Shown here: piece by piece, positions 44,530 to 54,307 of the stretch | How positions within the stretch are numbered: the first letter of the stretch is position 1 | Layout: every line of letters begins with the position of its first letter | Assembly: GCF_005144715.1 (NCBI RefSeq) | Contig: NZ_SWKR01000002.1 | Coordinates: forward strand, 1,186,146-1,250,145 | DNA: 64,000 bases | Source of the DNA: Sphingomonas baiyangensis | Lineage (GTDB): Bacteria > Pseudomonadota > Alphaproteobacteria > Sphingomonadales > Sphingomonadaceae | Reading direction: 5' to 3' | Translations under genes and position numbers: made by a program | The notes under the pieces: model-generated | Told to the model about the DNA's origin: nothing | Databases searched by the model: none | What the model saw: only the letters and a program-made list of their open reading frames with translations

Positions 44530-46068
44530 TCACTTCGCGGTGCCGGTCACGCCGTCGGCGATCGTCTCTATCCCGCCTGCCGCCACGAGAAAGCGGCGGA
44601 TCGCGGCGCGCGTGTCGATGCCGGGTGCCTGCACCGCCGACATCACCACCGCCACGCCGGCTTGATCGCCCCTCAGCAATTTCACGCGCAGCGTCTCCAG
44701 CTTCACCCTTTGCGGGTCGCCGGTCACGATAGCGCCGATATGATTCCACGTCACGGTTTCGCGGTTCACCGGGCCGGCATGCGTCATGCGCAGCGCCGCG
44801 CCGCCCATCAGCGGGGGCAGATCGTCGATGCGGATCCAGCGGTCGTTCTCGGCGATCGGGCCGATGCCGAAGCCCACCATTTCCTTGCCTTCGTGCTGTG
44901 CGCCATAAAGCGCGACGGCGAGATCGACGCGGACGCCGCGATCATCGGCATAGCGGCCATAGACGAAATGATCGGCGCCCGGATAATTGGGCACGAACGG
45001 CGCCTGCGTATCGACGGCCACGCGCGTCCAGCCGGGCACCTGCGGCAAATCGATCCTTGCGGGCAGCGTCGCGTGTCGCTCGGCGATCGCGTGCGCGGCG
45101 CCCGCCGCACCGCCTGCGATCATCAGGATCGCCGCGAGCGCTAGCCCCGCGTCAATGCGCCCACGCACCGGCGACTGGAGGCGCGTCGGATCGAACCACG
45201 ACGCATCGGGATCGCGATCGAACCAGCGCCAGCCGGCCGCCAGCACCATCGCCATCACCAAGGCGAAGAACACCCAGCCATAGACGATGTGATCGAGACC
45301 CGTCGCCGCCTCGACCGAGGTGAGCTCGGCCGCGACGATCGTGCCCCAGGCGCGCAGCACGTTCGCCAGCATCGGAATGACGATCGCGATTCCCAGGAAG
45401 CCCAGGCGACGGCGCCACGAGACGAAGCAGACATTCGCCGCGAGCACGCCATAGGCGAGCATGGCGATGACGAACTTGGCGCCCGAACATGCCTCGGCCA
45501 CCTCGAAATAGCCCGCCGGCGTGGTGATGAGCACGCCGTCGACCTGTGCCGGTATCCTGACCACGTGCAGCAGCGGCATCATCAGCGTGACGGTGAAGTC
45601 CTGCAACGGCGCCTCGAGGAACTCGCCGAACGGAACAAGGAACAGCAGATAGGCGATGGGGAAGAGCAGCGCGCGCGTCGCCTGTATGCCCAGCAGCGTC
45701 ACCACCGCGCCCTGCAGCATCAGCACGAGCCCGAGGTGCCGCGCGAGCGCAACCCCCGCCACCGCGCCTGCGAACCAGACGAACGCCCCGCCCGCCACGA
45801 TCGCCAGCGCCGGCGCCCAGGCCGCGACGGGCACGGCCGGAAGGTCGGCCCGGCGCTGCCATACGAGCCAGCCGACGATCGGCAGCACGAACAGGCAATG
45901 GCCGAAGGTCGTCGAGTTCCAGTAGATGCCGGCGAGGTCGCCTGCATCGGCGCGGAACACGAGCAGGATCGCCGCCCATGCCGCGGCGAGCCACAGCGCA
46001 TGCCGCCGCCAGCCGGCGAGGTCGGCACGCGCGGCGCTGAACTCGCGATGATCGAGCGCGATCGTCAT
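44530..46068 (-). CDS. xrtA: Exosortase A with C-terminal EpsI-like domain
   Basis: The 512-residue polytopic protein has the exosortase core: Cys in VAEACSGAKFVIAMLAYGVL, and conserved Arg in the MLANVLRAWGTI helix, with other His and Arg spread in the membrane part (about eight helices). The last 200 residues are an EpsI-like periplasmic domain. Exosortase A removes the PEP-CTERM tail of exported proteins and joins them to polysaccharide-related anchors. No PEP-CTERM protein occurs in this window. It overlaps the glycosyltransferase upstream by 4 bp. Confidence 0.93.
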   Translation of the reverse strand: MTIALDHREFSAARADLAGWRRHALWLAAAWAAILLVFRADAGDLAGIYWNSTTFGHCLFVLPIVGWLVWQRRADLPAVPVAAWAPALAIVAGGAFVWFAGAVAGVALARHLGLVLMLQGAVVTLLGIQATRALLFPIAYLLFLVPFGEFLEAPLQDFTVTLMMPLLHVVRIPAQVDGVLITTPAGYFEVAEACSGAKFVIAMLAYGVLAANVCFVSWRRRLGFLGIAIVIPMLANVLRAWGTIVAAELTSVEAATGLDHIVYGWVFFALVMAMVLAAGWRWFDRDPDASWFDPTRLQSPVRGRIDAGLALAAILMIAGGAAGAAHAIAERHATLPARIDLPQVPGWTRVAVDTQAPFVPNYPGADHFVYGRYADDRGVRVDLAVALYGAQHEGKEMVGFGIGPIAENDRWIRIDDLPPLMGGAALRMTHAGPVNRETVTWNHIGAIVTGDPQRVKLETLRVKLLRGDQAGVAVVMSAVQAPGIDTRAAIRRFLVAAGGIETIADGVTGTAK

Positions 46069-47243
46069 GCCGCCGCCCGCGCATCGTCGAGGCCGAGCAG
46101 CGGCGCCAGCCGGGCAAGCCGCGCATCCCAGCCATAGCGCGCCAGCACGCGCGCGCGCGCCGCCTTGCCCATTGCATCGGCCGCCGCGCGATCGCCAATC
46201 AGCGTGGCGACGCGATCGGCGAAGCTCTCCGCATCGTACGCCACCGCGATGGTGCCGCCATGGTCGATCCCCTCGGCCGCCTCGGCGCTCGCCACCACGG
46301 GCCGTGCCATCGCCATCGCCTCGAGCACCTTGTTCTGGATGCCGCGTGCGTGGCGCAGCGGTGCCACCACCACATCGGCTCCAGCAATCCAGCCGCGCGT
46401 GTCGGGCACCGCGCCAGTCACCGTCACGCGGTCGCCTGCCAGCACCCGTACCTCGGGAACCGGCGCGCGACCGACGATCGCGAAATGGGCGCCATCGATC
46501 CGCGGCAGCACCTCGTCGGCGAACCAGCGGACGGCCTCGACATTGGGCGGGTAATCCATCTGTCCGGTGAACACGATTTGCGCCGCCGCCCCGCGCTCGG
46601 ACGGCGGCGCGGCGGCGGGGTCGAAACGAGCGGAGTCGATGCCGTTCTCGATCACCTGCACGCGCGGCCCGTCGAACAGCGCGGCTTCGGCGGCGCTCAC
46701 GAACAGGCTGGCATCGGCACGCGCGGCGACGGCGCGCTCGAAGAGGCCCAGCCGGTGCGCCTCGCGCTTCAGCAGCACGCGCAGCAGTGGCGTGGCGCGC
46801 GCGGCATAGCCCGCGAACTTCGCCGAATCGAGATCGCAGAAGTCCATGACGAACCGGCCCCGCCAGTCGCCCGGCACATATTGCGCCATCTGGCCCGAAA
46901 ACACGAAGATCGCGCCGATCCGCTCGCGCGCTATCACCTCGCCCGCTGCGCGGTGCATCGCCGGGTCGGCGAAGCTGGTGAGCGAAACGGGGCGCCCGCT
47001 TACCAGCGCCTCACCCAGCCCGCGCAGCCGCGACTTTCCACGCCACAGGATGCGATGGCTGGCGCACAGCTCGCCGAGCGCGGCGTCATGCCCCATGTCG
47101 TCGGCGCTGTCGGCGAAGCTAAGCAGATGCACGCGCGCGCGCTGCGCGAGGAAGCGCAGAAGGTTGAAGCTGCGGATCTTGTCGCCGCGATCGGGCGGAA
47201 ACGGCGTGCGATGCGCGAGGAAAAGGATGTCGTCGCCGCTCAT
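46065..47243 (-). CDS. XrtA-associated GT4 glycosyltransferase
   Basis: The 392-residue protein is a GT-B fold glycosyltransferase of family GT4: FLAHRTPFPPDRGDKIRSFN in the N-terminal domain, and the donor side QIVFTGQMDYPPNV, VVVAPLRHARGIQNKVLEAM. It matches the sugar transferase that accompanies exosortase A. It acts on the cytoplasmic side in polysaccharide assembly. Linked by 4-bp overlaps to FemAB-like (upstream) and xrtA (downstream). Confidence 0.9.
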   Translation of the reverse strand: MSGDDILFLAHRTPFPPDRGDKIRSFNLLRFLAQRARVHLLSFADSADDMGHDAALGELCASHRILWRGKSRLRGLGEALVSGRPVSLTSFADPAMHRAAGEVIARERIGAIFVFSGQMAQYVPGDWRGRFVMDFCDLDSAKFAGYAARATPLLRVLLKREAHRLGLFERAVAARADASLFVSAAEAALFDGPRVQVIENGIDSARFDPAAAPPSERGAAAQIVFTGQMDYPPNVEAVRWFADEVLPRIDGAHFAIVGRAPVPEVRVLAGDRVTVTGAVPDTRGWIAGADVVVAPLRHARGIQNKVLEAMAMARPVVASAEAAEGIDHGGTIAVAYDAESFADRVATLIGDRAAADAMGKAARARVLARYGWDARLARLAPLLGLDDARAAA

Positions 47244-48298
47244 CCCAGCCCCTTCGCGATCCACGGTCCCAGCCGGTTGGCGATGGGCAGCGGCAGCTTC
47301 TGCCATAATGCCACACGCGCGGCATAGCGCGGATCGAGCGGATTGACGCTGCGCTTCGCTTCACTCTGCGCGACGCGCGTGTGGTACGCGCGGGGCGAAG
47401 GCTCGAACCCCCAATTCTTCTTGAACGCCGCAGCACCCGTGCCGGCTTTCGATCGCCCGAAATCGAAACGGGTGCAGCCACGCGTGCGCGCGTGGCGCAT
47501 CAGCGCGAAATACATCGCGTCGTTTGCGCGCAAGCCGCGCGCTTCGGCGGTGCCGCCGCCCCAATAGGGCATCACGGTGCCGCGCCAGTAGAGGCTGAGC
47601 ACGCTCGCCACCGCCCGCCCCTTATGGCGCACCGTCAGGATATCGGCATCGTCGCCAAATGCCGCGAGCACCGCGCGGAACAATTTGGCGGGGAATACCG
47701 GCGTGCCCAGATTGCGCACCGATTCGGCATAGACGGCGTAATGATCCGACGGATCGACATCGATCGAGGCGTTCAGGTCGAACCCCAGCGCGCGCCGCAC
47801 CTCGGCGCGCTGCTTGCGCGGAATGGCGAGCAATTCGGCATCGTCATCGGCGGCGAGATCGCGGACGAAGCCCAGATAGGTGTCGGTATCGGTGTCGAAG
47901 CCCGCTCTTGGCTCTGCACCGCCGCGCAGTTCGAGCGTCGGGCAACTCAGCCGCTCGGCAAGCGCCCAGGCCGATGTGGCGAGCGTCTGCGCCGTCGCAG
48001 AGTCATCGGCGAGCACGCCGCCATCGACGCCGAAACCCGACGAGACGAGCGCGCGGCCGAACAGCGGCGAGTGCATTGCGGTAAGCGGCACCAGCCCCAC
48101 CAGCGCGCCACAGCGCTCGGCGAGCAGCATATGTGCGGGCTGGCCGCAGCCCCGCGCGACCGCGTTCAGCCAGCGCGGCGTGTGGAAGGGCGTGCCGTCC
48201 GGATGCCCGGCGACGAACGCCTCGATCCGCGCAGCCTCGCCCGGCTCGGCAAGACCGGCGGCGCGGATCGCCAAGTCGAGGCGTGCGGGCGCGTTCAT
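47240..48298 (-). CDS. FemAB-like protein, XrtA associated
   Basis: The 352-residue protein has the GNAT-type FemAB fold: FHTPRWLNAVARGCGQPAHM, ALRANDAMYFALMRHARTRG-like segment and RFDFGRSKAGTGAAAFKKNW, typical of the exosortase A FemAB member. It may transfer an amino acid or acyl group to the polysaccharide; the substrate is unknown. Overlaps both neighbours by 4 bp. Confidence 0.9.
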   Translation of the reverse strand: MNAPARLDLAIRAAGLAEPGEAARIEAFVAGHPDGTPFHTPRWLNAVARGCGQPAHMLLAERCGALVGLVPLTAMHSPLFGRALVSSGFGVDGGVLADDSATAQTLATSAWALAERLSCPTLELRGGAEPRAGFDTDTDTYLGFVRDLAADDDAELLAIPRKQRAEVRRALGFDLNASIDVDPSDHYAVYAESVRNLGTPVFPAKLFRAVLAAFGDDADILTVRHKGRAVASVLSLYWRGTVMPYWGGGTAEARGLRANDAMYFALMRHARTRGCTRFDFGRSKAGTGAAAFKKNWGFEPSPRAYHTRVAQSEAKRSVNPLDPRYAARVALWQKLPLPIANRLGPWIAKGLG

Positions 48299-49140
48299 GC
48301 CGGTGTCGCGTGATGGTCGGCGATGATCCGGTCGACGCGATCCCACTGATGGCGGCGCACCAGCTTCGCGAGCTTGCCGGCCATCGCGCCAAGCCGGCTG
48401 TAATGCCGAATACGCGACTTGAGCGGCGCCGTCCGCACGCGCGGCTGGGCGGGATCGATTTCCCACGGGTGGAAGTAGAACATCGCCGGATGTGCATCGG
48501 CGCGGTTGGCGCGCACGATCGCGCGCTCGACGACCGACGAGGGCAGCAGGCGGAAGAAACCGCCGCCCGCCGTCACTTCGCGGCCGAGCACGCTGGCGAT
48601 GGTGACGGGAAACTCGACCAGCGGCGAATCGGCGAGCGGGCGGAACAGTTGGCGTGGCGCATCGGGCCAGCCATAATGATCGTGCGCGATCGGCGCGATG
48701 CTCGAGGAATAGGCGTAGCCCGCCTCGGCCAGCACGGCATGTGCCCAGGGCGTGCGCTTGTCGAACGAGAAGCTCGGGGCGCGATAGCCCGTCACCGCCT
48801 GCCCGCCGGCATCCTCCAGCGCGCGGCGCGCCTGCGCCAGATCCTCGCGGAACTGCGCGGGTGTGAGGTTGAAGACGCGCTTGTGATCCCAACCATGGCT
48901 GGCGATCTCGTGCCCGGCATCGGCGATGCGGCGCATTAATGACGGATTGCGATGCGCCACCCAGCCAAGCGTGAAGAAGGTGGCACGCACATCGGCCTCG
49001 GCAAACAGGTCGAGCACGCGGTGCGTGTTCGCCGCCACGCGCTGGTCGAGCGACTCCCAGTCGTCGCGATCAATGACATGCTCGAACGCGCCGACCTGGA
49101 ACCAGTCCTCGACATCGACCGAAAGGCCGTTTCGTATCAC
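48295..49140 (-). CDS. Polysaccharide deacetylase, XrtA associated (DUF3473)
   Basis: The 281-residue protein has the NodB-type core: GLSVDVEDWFQ (Asp pair), RATFFTLGWVAHRNP, HEIASHGWDHKRVF (metal His), TGYRAPSFSFDK, and a DUF3473 C-terminus (HPAMFYFHPWEIDP). It removes acetyl groups from the exopolysaccharide. It overlaps the FemAB gene by 4 bp, and the ATPase gene ends 14 bp before its start. Confidence 0.92.
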   Translation of the reverse strand: MIRNGLSVDVEDWFQVGAFEHVIDRDDWESLDQRVAANTHRVLDLFAEADVRATFFTLGWVAHRNPSLMRRIADAGHEIASHGWDHKRVFNLTPAQFREDLAQARRALEDAGGQAVTGYRAPSFSFDKRTPWAHAVLAEAGYAYSSSIAPIAHDHYGWPDAPRQLFRPLADSPLVEFPVTIASVLGREVTAGGGFFRLLPSSVVERAIVRANRADAHPAMFYFHPWEIDPAQPRVRTAPLKSRIRHYSRLGAMAGKLAKLVRRHQWDRVDRIIADHHATPA

Positions 49141-49154
49141 GCCGCCCTCCCGGA

Positions 49155-50195
49155 TCAGGCGGCGCCGCGCACTTCGGCCGCCTCGTTGCGTGTATCGCCT
49201 TCGACCCAGTCGACCAGCAGCGTCAATACGCGCCGAAGTGCTGCGTCCTGCTCGACGAGCCGCGCTTCGAGCTCGGCGACGCGGCCGTGCAGCGCATGAT
49301 CGACCGGCAAGGGCGCATAGCCGCGCGGTGCAGGCTCTTCGGCCGCAATCGGCGTCGCGACGGGATCGCCGCGATCGGCCATGTCGGCGTCGATATCGGC
49401 CATGACGGCTTCGACATCAGCCCGCGTGAAATGCTCGATGCTCTCGAGCGCGCCGTGCAGCATCACCCGGCTCGCCAGCAGGTTGAGCCGGCGCGGCACG
49501 CCGCCTGACCAGCCATGCATCGCGGCGATCGCGTCGAGATCGAAGTCGGGCCGCCCTTCCCAGCCGACCACGCTCAGGCGGTGGATGAGATAGGGCTCGA
49601 CTTCCTCGATCCCCATCGGCTCGAGATGATGCATAGCGATCACGCGCTGGCGCAACTGTTCGAGGCTGCCGGCGCCTTGCAGCACCTGGCGGAACTCGGG
49701 CTGGCCGAGCAGAAAGATCTGCAAAAGCGGATAGCCGCCGGCCTGGAAGTTGGAGAGCATGCGCAGCTCTTCGAGGCTGTCGACAGGCAGCGACTGCGCC
49801 TCGTCGACGATCAGCAGCGTGCGCTTGCCCGATCGCGCGACGGCGTGCAGCCCGCGCTCGATTGCCGACAGCAGCTGCGCCTTGCCCATCCGGCCGCCTT
49901 CGACACCGAGCCCGGCCGCCACCAGCGCCAGAAGATCGGACGCGGCGATCTGCGTCGATACGATGCGGATGACGTGCAGGCGCGTGGCGTCGATCTCGGC
50001 CATCAGATGGCCGACAAGCGTGGTCTTGCCCGCCCCCGGATCGCCGGTGATGACGATGAAGCCCTCGCCCTGGCTCAGGCCATAGCCCAGATACGCCATC
50101 GCCTTGCGGTGCGTGGCGGTATCGAACCAGAAATCGGGATCGGGCGTCAGCTGGAATGGCCGGCCGCGCAATCCGTAATGTTGATCGTACATCAT
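49155..50195 (-). CDS. XrtA-associated AAA ATPase (general secretion ATPase-like)
   Basis: The 346-residue protein has MYDQHYGLRGRPFQLTPDPD at its start and Walker A GDPGAGKTT at 51-59, with Walker B LLIVDEAQSL. It is the ExeA/TIGR03015-type ATPase of exosortase A loci. The tail (about 280-346) carries a coiled coil. Role in polysaccharide export is inferred. Start at the first of two ATG codons (50195). Confidence 0.9.
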   Translation of the reverse strand: MMYDQHYGLRGRPFQLTPDPDFWFDTATHRKAMAYLGYGLSQGEGFIVITGDPGAGKTTLVGHLMAEIDATRLHVIRIVSTQIAASDLLALVAAGLGVEGGRMGKAQLLSAIERGLHAVARSGKRTLLIVDEAQSLPVDSLEELRMLSNFQAGGYPLLQIFLLGQPEFRQVLQGAGSLEQLRQRVIAMHHLEPMGIEEVEPYLIHRLSVVGWEGRPDFDLDAIAAMHGWSGGVPRRLNLLASRVMLHGALESIEHFTRADVEAVMADIDADMADRGDPVATPIAAEEPAPRGYAPLPVDHALHGRVAELEARLVEQDAALRRVLTLLVDWVEGDTRNEAAEVRGAA

Positions 50196-50220
50196 CGTCT
50201 CCGGCGGGTTGGCCCGCGCT

Positions 50221-51849
50221 TCAGAATCGGTAGCCGAGGCCGAGCAGCGCCTGTCCCGACACGTCGGGGCGCGGCGCGCCTTCCTGGTCGAAGGTATAGA
50301 CGCCGGCAGTAACGATCGCGTTGACGCGGCCGAGCTGGCGTACATACGCCGCCGTGGCGCCCGCACCCCAGATATCGCCGCCGAGGCCGAGCCCGCTGTC
50401 GAAATAGTTCAGATAGATGTCGCCGGTCAGCACCGAGTCGATCGACAGGTTATGCGCGGCGAAGGTCTGGAGATAATAGCTCTGGTCGGCCAACCCGTCG
50501 ATGCCGAGGCCGAGCGTGTCGTCGGGCGCGATGAAGCGGCGATGGGCATAGCCCGCGCCCAGCCCGTAGCGCGTTGGTCCGACGGTCGCGGCATAGACCG
50601 CATCGACGCCGCGCGCGCGGAAATTGGCGGTCGCGATCGATTGCAGCACGGGCGAGAGGCAGCCGCCCACCGCGCCGCCCTCGGTGCCGAAGATGCAGCC
50701 GTTATACTGGTCGCTGAACGCATCGAACGGGGTGTTGAAGCTCGTCGGCAGCGACGACAGGCTCGAGTTGAGCTGACGCCCGAAGCTCGTCACGCTGTCG
50801 TACACGCCCACCTGGATGCCTGATGCGGCATCGATCTGGTAGCTGAGCGAGCCGATGCCCGTGAACGTGCCATATCGCTCACCGATCCGCGCCTCGAGCG
50901 TGGTGCGCGGGCTGGGGCGCCAGAGCACTCCAGCGTCGTAGAACACGCCGTCGATGTCGTAGGCGATGCGCTGCGGCGAGGCGGGATCGGTGACGAACCG
51001 GCCATTGCCGTCGAGCACGGGGAACCCGTCGGCACCAACGAGCGCGTCCTTCTGGCTGATCTCGATCTGCTCCCAGCCGACGCCGCCGACCAGTGCCAGC
51101 GTGGGCGACAGCGGCTGGACGATGTCGCCGCGCGCGAACCAGCCCTCGTAGCGCTGGTCGAGCTGGCCCGCATCCTCGCGCGCATAAGCGCCCGACAGCG
51201 TGAAGCCGAACGGCGCATAGGTGCCCGCCCACGTGCCGATGCTCGCGGTGGCCAGATGGCTGAGCGCATCGTCGTAATAGTCGAGCCGCGGTTCGCCCGG
51301 CAGCAGGCCCACGCCGTTGTCGGGCGTTTCCACCTTGGTATAGCCGACGCGGTAGAGCGCGTTGACCGCGAAATCGTCGATCCGCCCCGAATAGCTCGGA
51401 CCGGCGTAAAGCGAATAGAGCTGGCTGATGTTGCTGATGTCGCCCACCAGATTGCCGGGCGCTGCGCCGCGGAAATCGGAGCGCGCACGCGTGGCGAGCG
51501 CGCCGCCCTCGATCGTAAGCCCCGGCGCGATCTGGAACGCGCCGCGCGCGAGGCCCGAATGCACGTCGTCGTCGCCGATCTGGTCGTCCCACGAGAAGCG
51601 GTGCTCATACTGATAGTTGAGCTGGAACTCGACGCGCTGCGTCTGCACCGCCACGTCGACACCTGCCGCCACACTGGTGAAGGTCAGCACGTCGCTGGTC
51701 TGGAGATCGGCGGTCAGGATCTGGCCGACCTGAATATAGGGCGAGACCACGCTCTGGCGCTGCCCCCCGCCCTGCTGCTGCTGCTGCGCGAACGCGGGCT
51801 GCGCGGCGGCGAGAGCCGCGGTGCCGCCAAGCAGATATGCGAACTTCAC
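50221..51849 (-). CDS. Outer-membrane beta-barrel protein, XrtA associated
   Basis: The 542-residue protein has a signal peptide (MKFAYLLGGTAALAAAQPAF, cleavage after AFA) and a Gln-rich mature start, followed by amphipathic beta strands and many Tyr/Phe/Arg turns (LNYQYEHRFSWDD, FDSGLGLGGDIWG) to a C-terminal barrel strand ending in GLGYRF. It matches the PEP-CTERM system beta-barrel family and may be the outer-membrane exit pore. Overlaps the kinase gene by 4 bp. Confidence 0.9.
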   Translation of the reverse strand: MKFAYLLGGTAALAAAQPAFAQQQQQGGGQRQSVVSPYIQVGQILTADLQTSDVLTFTSVAAGVDVAVQTQRVEFQLNYQYEHRFSWDDQIGDDDVHSGLARGAFQIAPGLTIEGGALATRARSDFRGAAPGNLVGDISNISQLYSLYAGPSYSGRIDDFAVNALYRVGYTKVETPDNGVGLLPGEPRLDYYDDALSHLATASIGTWAGTYAPFGFTLSGAYAREDAGQLDQRYEGWFARGDIVQPLSPTLALVGGVGWEQIEISQKDALVGADGFPVLDGNGRFVTDPASPQRIAYDIDGVFYDAGVLWRPSPRTTLEARIGERYGTFTGIGSLSYQIDAASGIQVGVYDSVTSFGRQLNSSLSSLPTSFNTPFDAFSDQYNGCIFGTEGGAVGGCLSPVLQSIATANFRARGVDAVYAATVGPTRYGLGAGYAHRRFIAPDDTLGLGIDGLADQSYYLQTFAAHNLSIDSVLTGDIYLNYFDSGLGLGGDIWGAGATAAYVRQLGRVNAIVTAGVYTFDQEGAPRPDVSGQALLGLGYRF

Positions 51850-52757
51850 GCCGGGTCTCCATAGCCATAATAGTCGCCGAACCGTGTTCCGTCGGGCCGC
51901 AGCGTCACGCCGTTGAGCAAGAGCTGAATGTTGTCGCAGGGCGAAAGCCGGCTCACGGCATCGCGCACATCGGCCTCGCTGGTACGATCGGCGCGGACCA
52001 CCAGCATCACCTGGCCGACGAGGCTGGCGAGCACGACCGCGGGCGACGCCGCCAGCGCCGGCGGCGAATCGAAGATGACGATGCGGCGCTTGTCGGCGCG
52101 CATCAGGCTGGCGATCACCACGCGGGCGCGTTCGCTCGAGAGCAGTTCGGTATCGGCATGTCCGCGCGTTCCGGCAGGCAACAGCAGTAACTGCGGCACA
52201 TCGGTTTCGACGATCAGTTCCTCGACGTTGCGCGTCGGATCGGCGACCGCATCGAGCAGGCCGGGACCATCGGCCACGCCCAGCCGGTTGAGCAGATCGG
52301 GCTTGGCGACATCGGCATCGACGAGGAGGATCTCGACATCCTTCTCGGCAGCCATCGACAGGCCGAGATTGGCCGCGCAGAAGGTCTTGCCGTCACCGGG
52401 CTTGGCCGAACAGACGAGCATGGCGCGTGCGCGCGGTTCGTCGCCGAGCTTGGCCGCGCCGACCAGAAGCTGGCGCTTCACCAGCCGGAATTCCTCGGCC
52501 AGCGGCGTCACCGCGGCGCCAGGCACTAGCAGGCCCGCATCGGCGAGGCGCGAAGGCTCGATGATCGCGACGCGCCGGTCGACCGGCGGCGGGGCCGACA
52601 CCGCATCCGCGCCGTCCCATCCCTCGGTTTCGGCGAGCGGCGGCGGCACCGGATCATGGCGCGGCGCGATCACCGGCGGCGGCGGCGCGTAATCGTACAT
52701 GCCGGTGGCACGTTCGAGCAGCGAGCCCTTGAGGCGATTGGGGGTATGCGCGTTCAT
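51846..52757 (-). CDS. Polysaccharide co-polymerase tyrosine autokinase (XrtA type)
   Basis: The 303-residue cytosolic BY-kinase has Walker A KPGDGKTFCAANLGLSMA, Walker A' DVEILLVDADVAKPDLL and Walker B RRIVIFDSPPAL. The short Tyr-rich tail DYYGYG fits the autophosphorylation cluster. Start at the second ATG (52757) with GAGGAA upstream. It controls chain length together with the Wzz-type protein encoded directly upstream (8 bp gap). Confidence 0.92.
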   Translation of the reverse strand: MNAHTPNRLKGSLLERATGMYDYAPPPPVIAPRHDPVPPPLAETEGWDGADAVSAPPPVDRRVAIIEPSRLADAGLLVPGAAVTPLAEEFRLVKRQLLVGAAKLGDEPRARAMLVCSAKPGDGKTFCAANLGLSMAAEKDVEILLVDADVAKPDLLNRLGVADGPGLLDAVADPTRNVEELIVETDVPQLLLLPAGTRGHADTELLSSERARVVIASLMRADKRRIVIFDSPPALAASPAVVLASLVGQVMLVVRADRTSEADVRDAVSRLSPCDNIQLLLNGVTLRPDGTRFGDYYGYGDPA

Positions 52758-52765
52758 GCTGTTCC

Positions 52766-54307
52766 TCACGCCACCATGCCGCGCTGGACGAATTCGACGC
52801 CGAGCAGCACGACGAACACCGCCGCCAGCCCGCCGGCGCCGCCCGCGAACATCCGCAGCTGCTTCTTGCGCAGCGCCTGCTGCGCCTCGGTCACCACTTC
52901 GCCGATGGCACCCAGCACGGGCATGCCGCTGGCCTTTTCAAGCCGCTGGACCGTCGGGTAGCTGGTCTGGAGCTTCGACAGGCCGAACGCCGCGCCCACG
53001 CCGCCTCCGAGCCCGAGGATCAGCACGCCCGCCAACAGGAGCGGCCGGTTGGGTGCCGTCGGCACGCGCGGCGCCGTCGGCGGGTCGATCACGCTGAAGC
53101 GCACCGCATCGGTCTCGGACTGCACCGAGCTGCGGATGCGCACCTGCTCGCGGCTGGCGAGCAGCTTGTCATACTGGTCCTTGAGGACGAGATAGTCGCG
53201 GTCGATCGCAGCCATGTCGGCAGCGGCGGCCGGATCGGCAGCCATCGCCTGGTTGAGCCGGTCGAGATCGCCTTCGAGCTGCGCCTTGCGCTGGCTGAGC
53301 GCTGCCACCTGTGCGGCGCGATCGGCCTGCATCGAGCGCAGGCTGAGATACAGCGGATTGGTCGCGCCCGCATCGCCACCGTACATCGGCTCGTTGGCGG
53401 CGGCCGCCTGCGCGGCGCGCAGCTGGTTGTTGAGTGCGATCACGTCGGGATGGCTGTCGGTCCAGCCGCGACCGCGCGCTTCGGCAAGCTGGCCCTGGAT
53501 GGTGGCAAGGCGCGCACGCGTCGGCCCCGATACCGCGCCGCCGGTGCCCGGCGTCGTCGCGGGCGTACCCGCCATCTGACCGTTGACTGCCGACAGGCTC
53601 GACTGCGCGGCGGCGAGATCAGCATCGACCTGGCCGAGCTGCTGGCGCGCCTGCCCCAGGCGATCGGCGATGGTGCCGGTGCCCGGCAGGCTGCCCAGAT
53701 AGCGCGCGGCGAAATCGGCCTTTTTGGCCTCGGCTTCCTGCAACGCGCGCTGGCGCTGCTCGATCTGCTGGTCAAGGAAGCGCAGCGACGTGCTCGTCTC
53801 GTCGCGGTTCGATTGCAGATTGTCCTCGACGAAGATGTCGATAAGCTTCTGCACCACGTCGCGCGCGAGCTTGGCGTTCTCGGCGTCGGACATGCCGGCA
53901 TTGGCGATCGTCGCCGAAATCTCGAACAGATTGGGGTCCTGCTGCGGCGTCAGCTTGATCGCCTTCTGCAAGCCGGCGATGCGATCGGTCACGTCGCGCT
54001 CGCTCGACACGCCGTCGGCGATGCTCGTGCCCAGCACGACCTTGCGCATGTTGACCGCCGAGGTGAGCGTCTGGCGGACGCGCTCGATATCCTTCTGCTG
54101 CTCGACCTGCGCGATCGAACCGTCCTGCGCGGGCAGGATCGAGCGCAGCTGCACGAACACGCGTGCGGTCGAGACATACTGGTTGGGAATCATCGAAACG
54201 ACCAGCCAGCCGAGCAGGCACAGCGCCCAGGCCACGCCCAGCGCTAGCCAGCGCCGTATCCATACGGCATGCAGCGCCGCGCGGAATTCGTCGTACAGGC
54301 CGTCCAT
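52766..54307 (-). CDS. Polysaccharide chain length determinant (Wzz-type), XrtA associated
   Basis: The 513-residue protein has N-terminal (about 20-40, LGVAWALCLLGWLVVSMIPN) and C-terminal (about 423-446 and 481-505) membrane helices, flanking a long periplasmic coiled-coil region rich in Gln and Ala (about 100-400). It lacks the kinase domain, which is encoded separately just downstream. It sets polymer length. Its ATG overlaps the export lipoprotein stop by 1 bp. Confidence 0.92.
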   Translation of the reverse strand: MDGLYDEFRAALHAVWIRRWLALGVAWALCLLGWLVVSMIPNQYVSTARVFVQLRSILPAQDGSIAQVEQQKDIERVRQTLTSAVNMRKVVLGTSIADGVSSERDVTDRIAGLQKAIKLTPQQDPNLFEISATIANAGMSDAENAKLARDVVQKLIDIFVEDNLQSNRDETSTSLRFLDQQIEQRQRALQEAEAKKADFAARYLGSLPGTGTIADRLGQARQQLGQVDADLAAAQSSLSAVNGQMAGTPATTPGTGGAVSGPTRARLATIQGQLAEARGRGWTDSHPDVIALNNQLRAAQAAAANEPMYGGDAGATNPLYLSLRSMQADRAAQVAALSQRKAQLEGDLDRLNQAMAADPAAAADMAAIDRDYLVLKDQYDKLLASREQVRIRSSVQSETDAVRFSVIDPPTAPRVPTAPNRPLLLAGVLILGLGGGVGAAFGLSKLQTSYPTVQRLEKASGMPVLGAIGEVVTEAQQALRKKQLRMFAGGAGGLAAVFVVLLGVEFVQRGMVA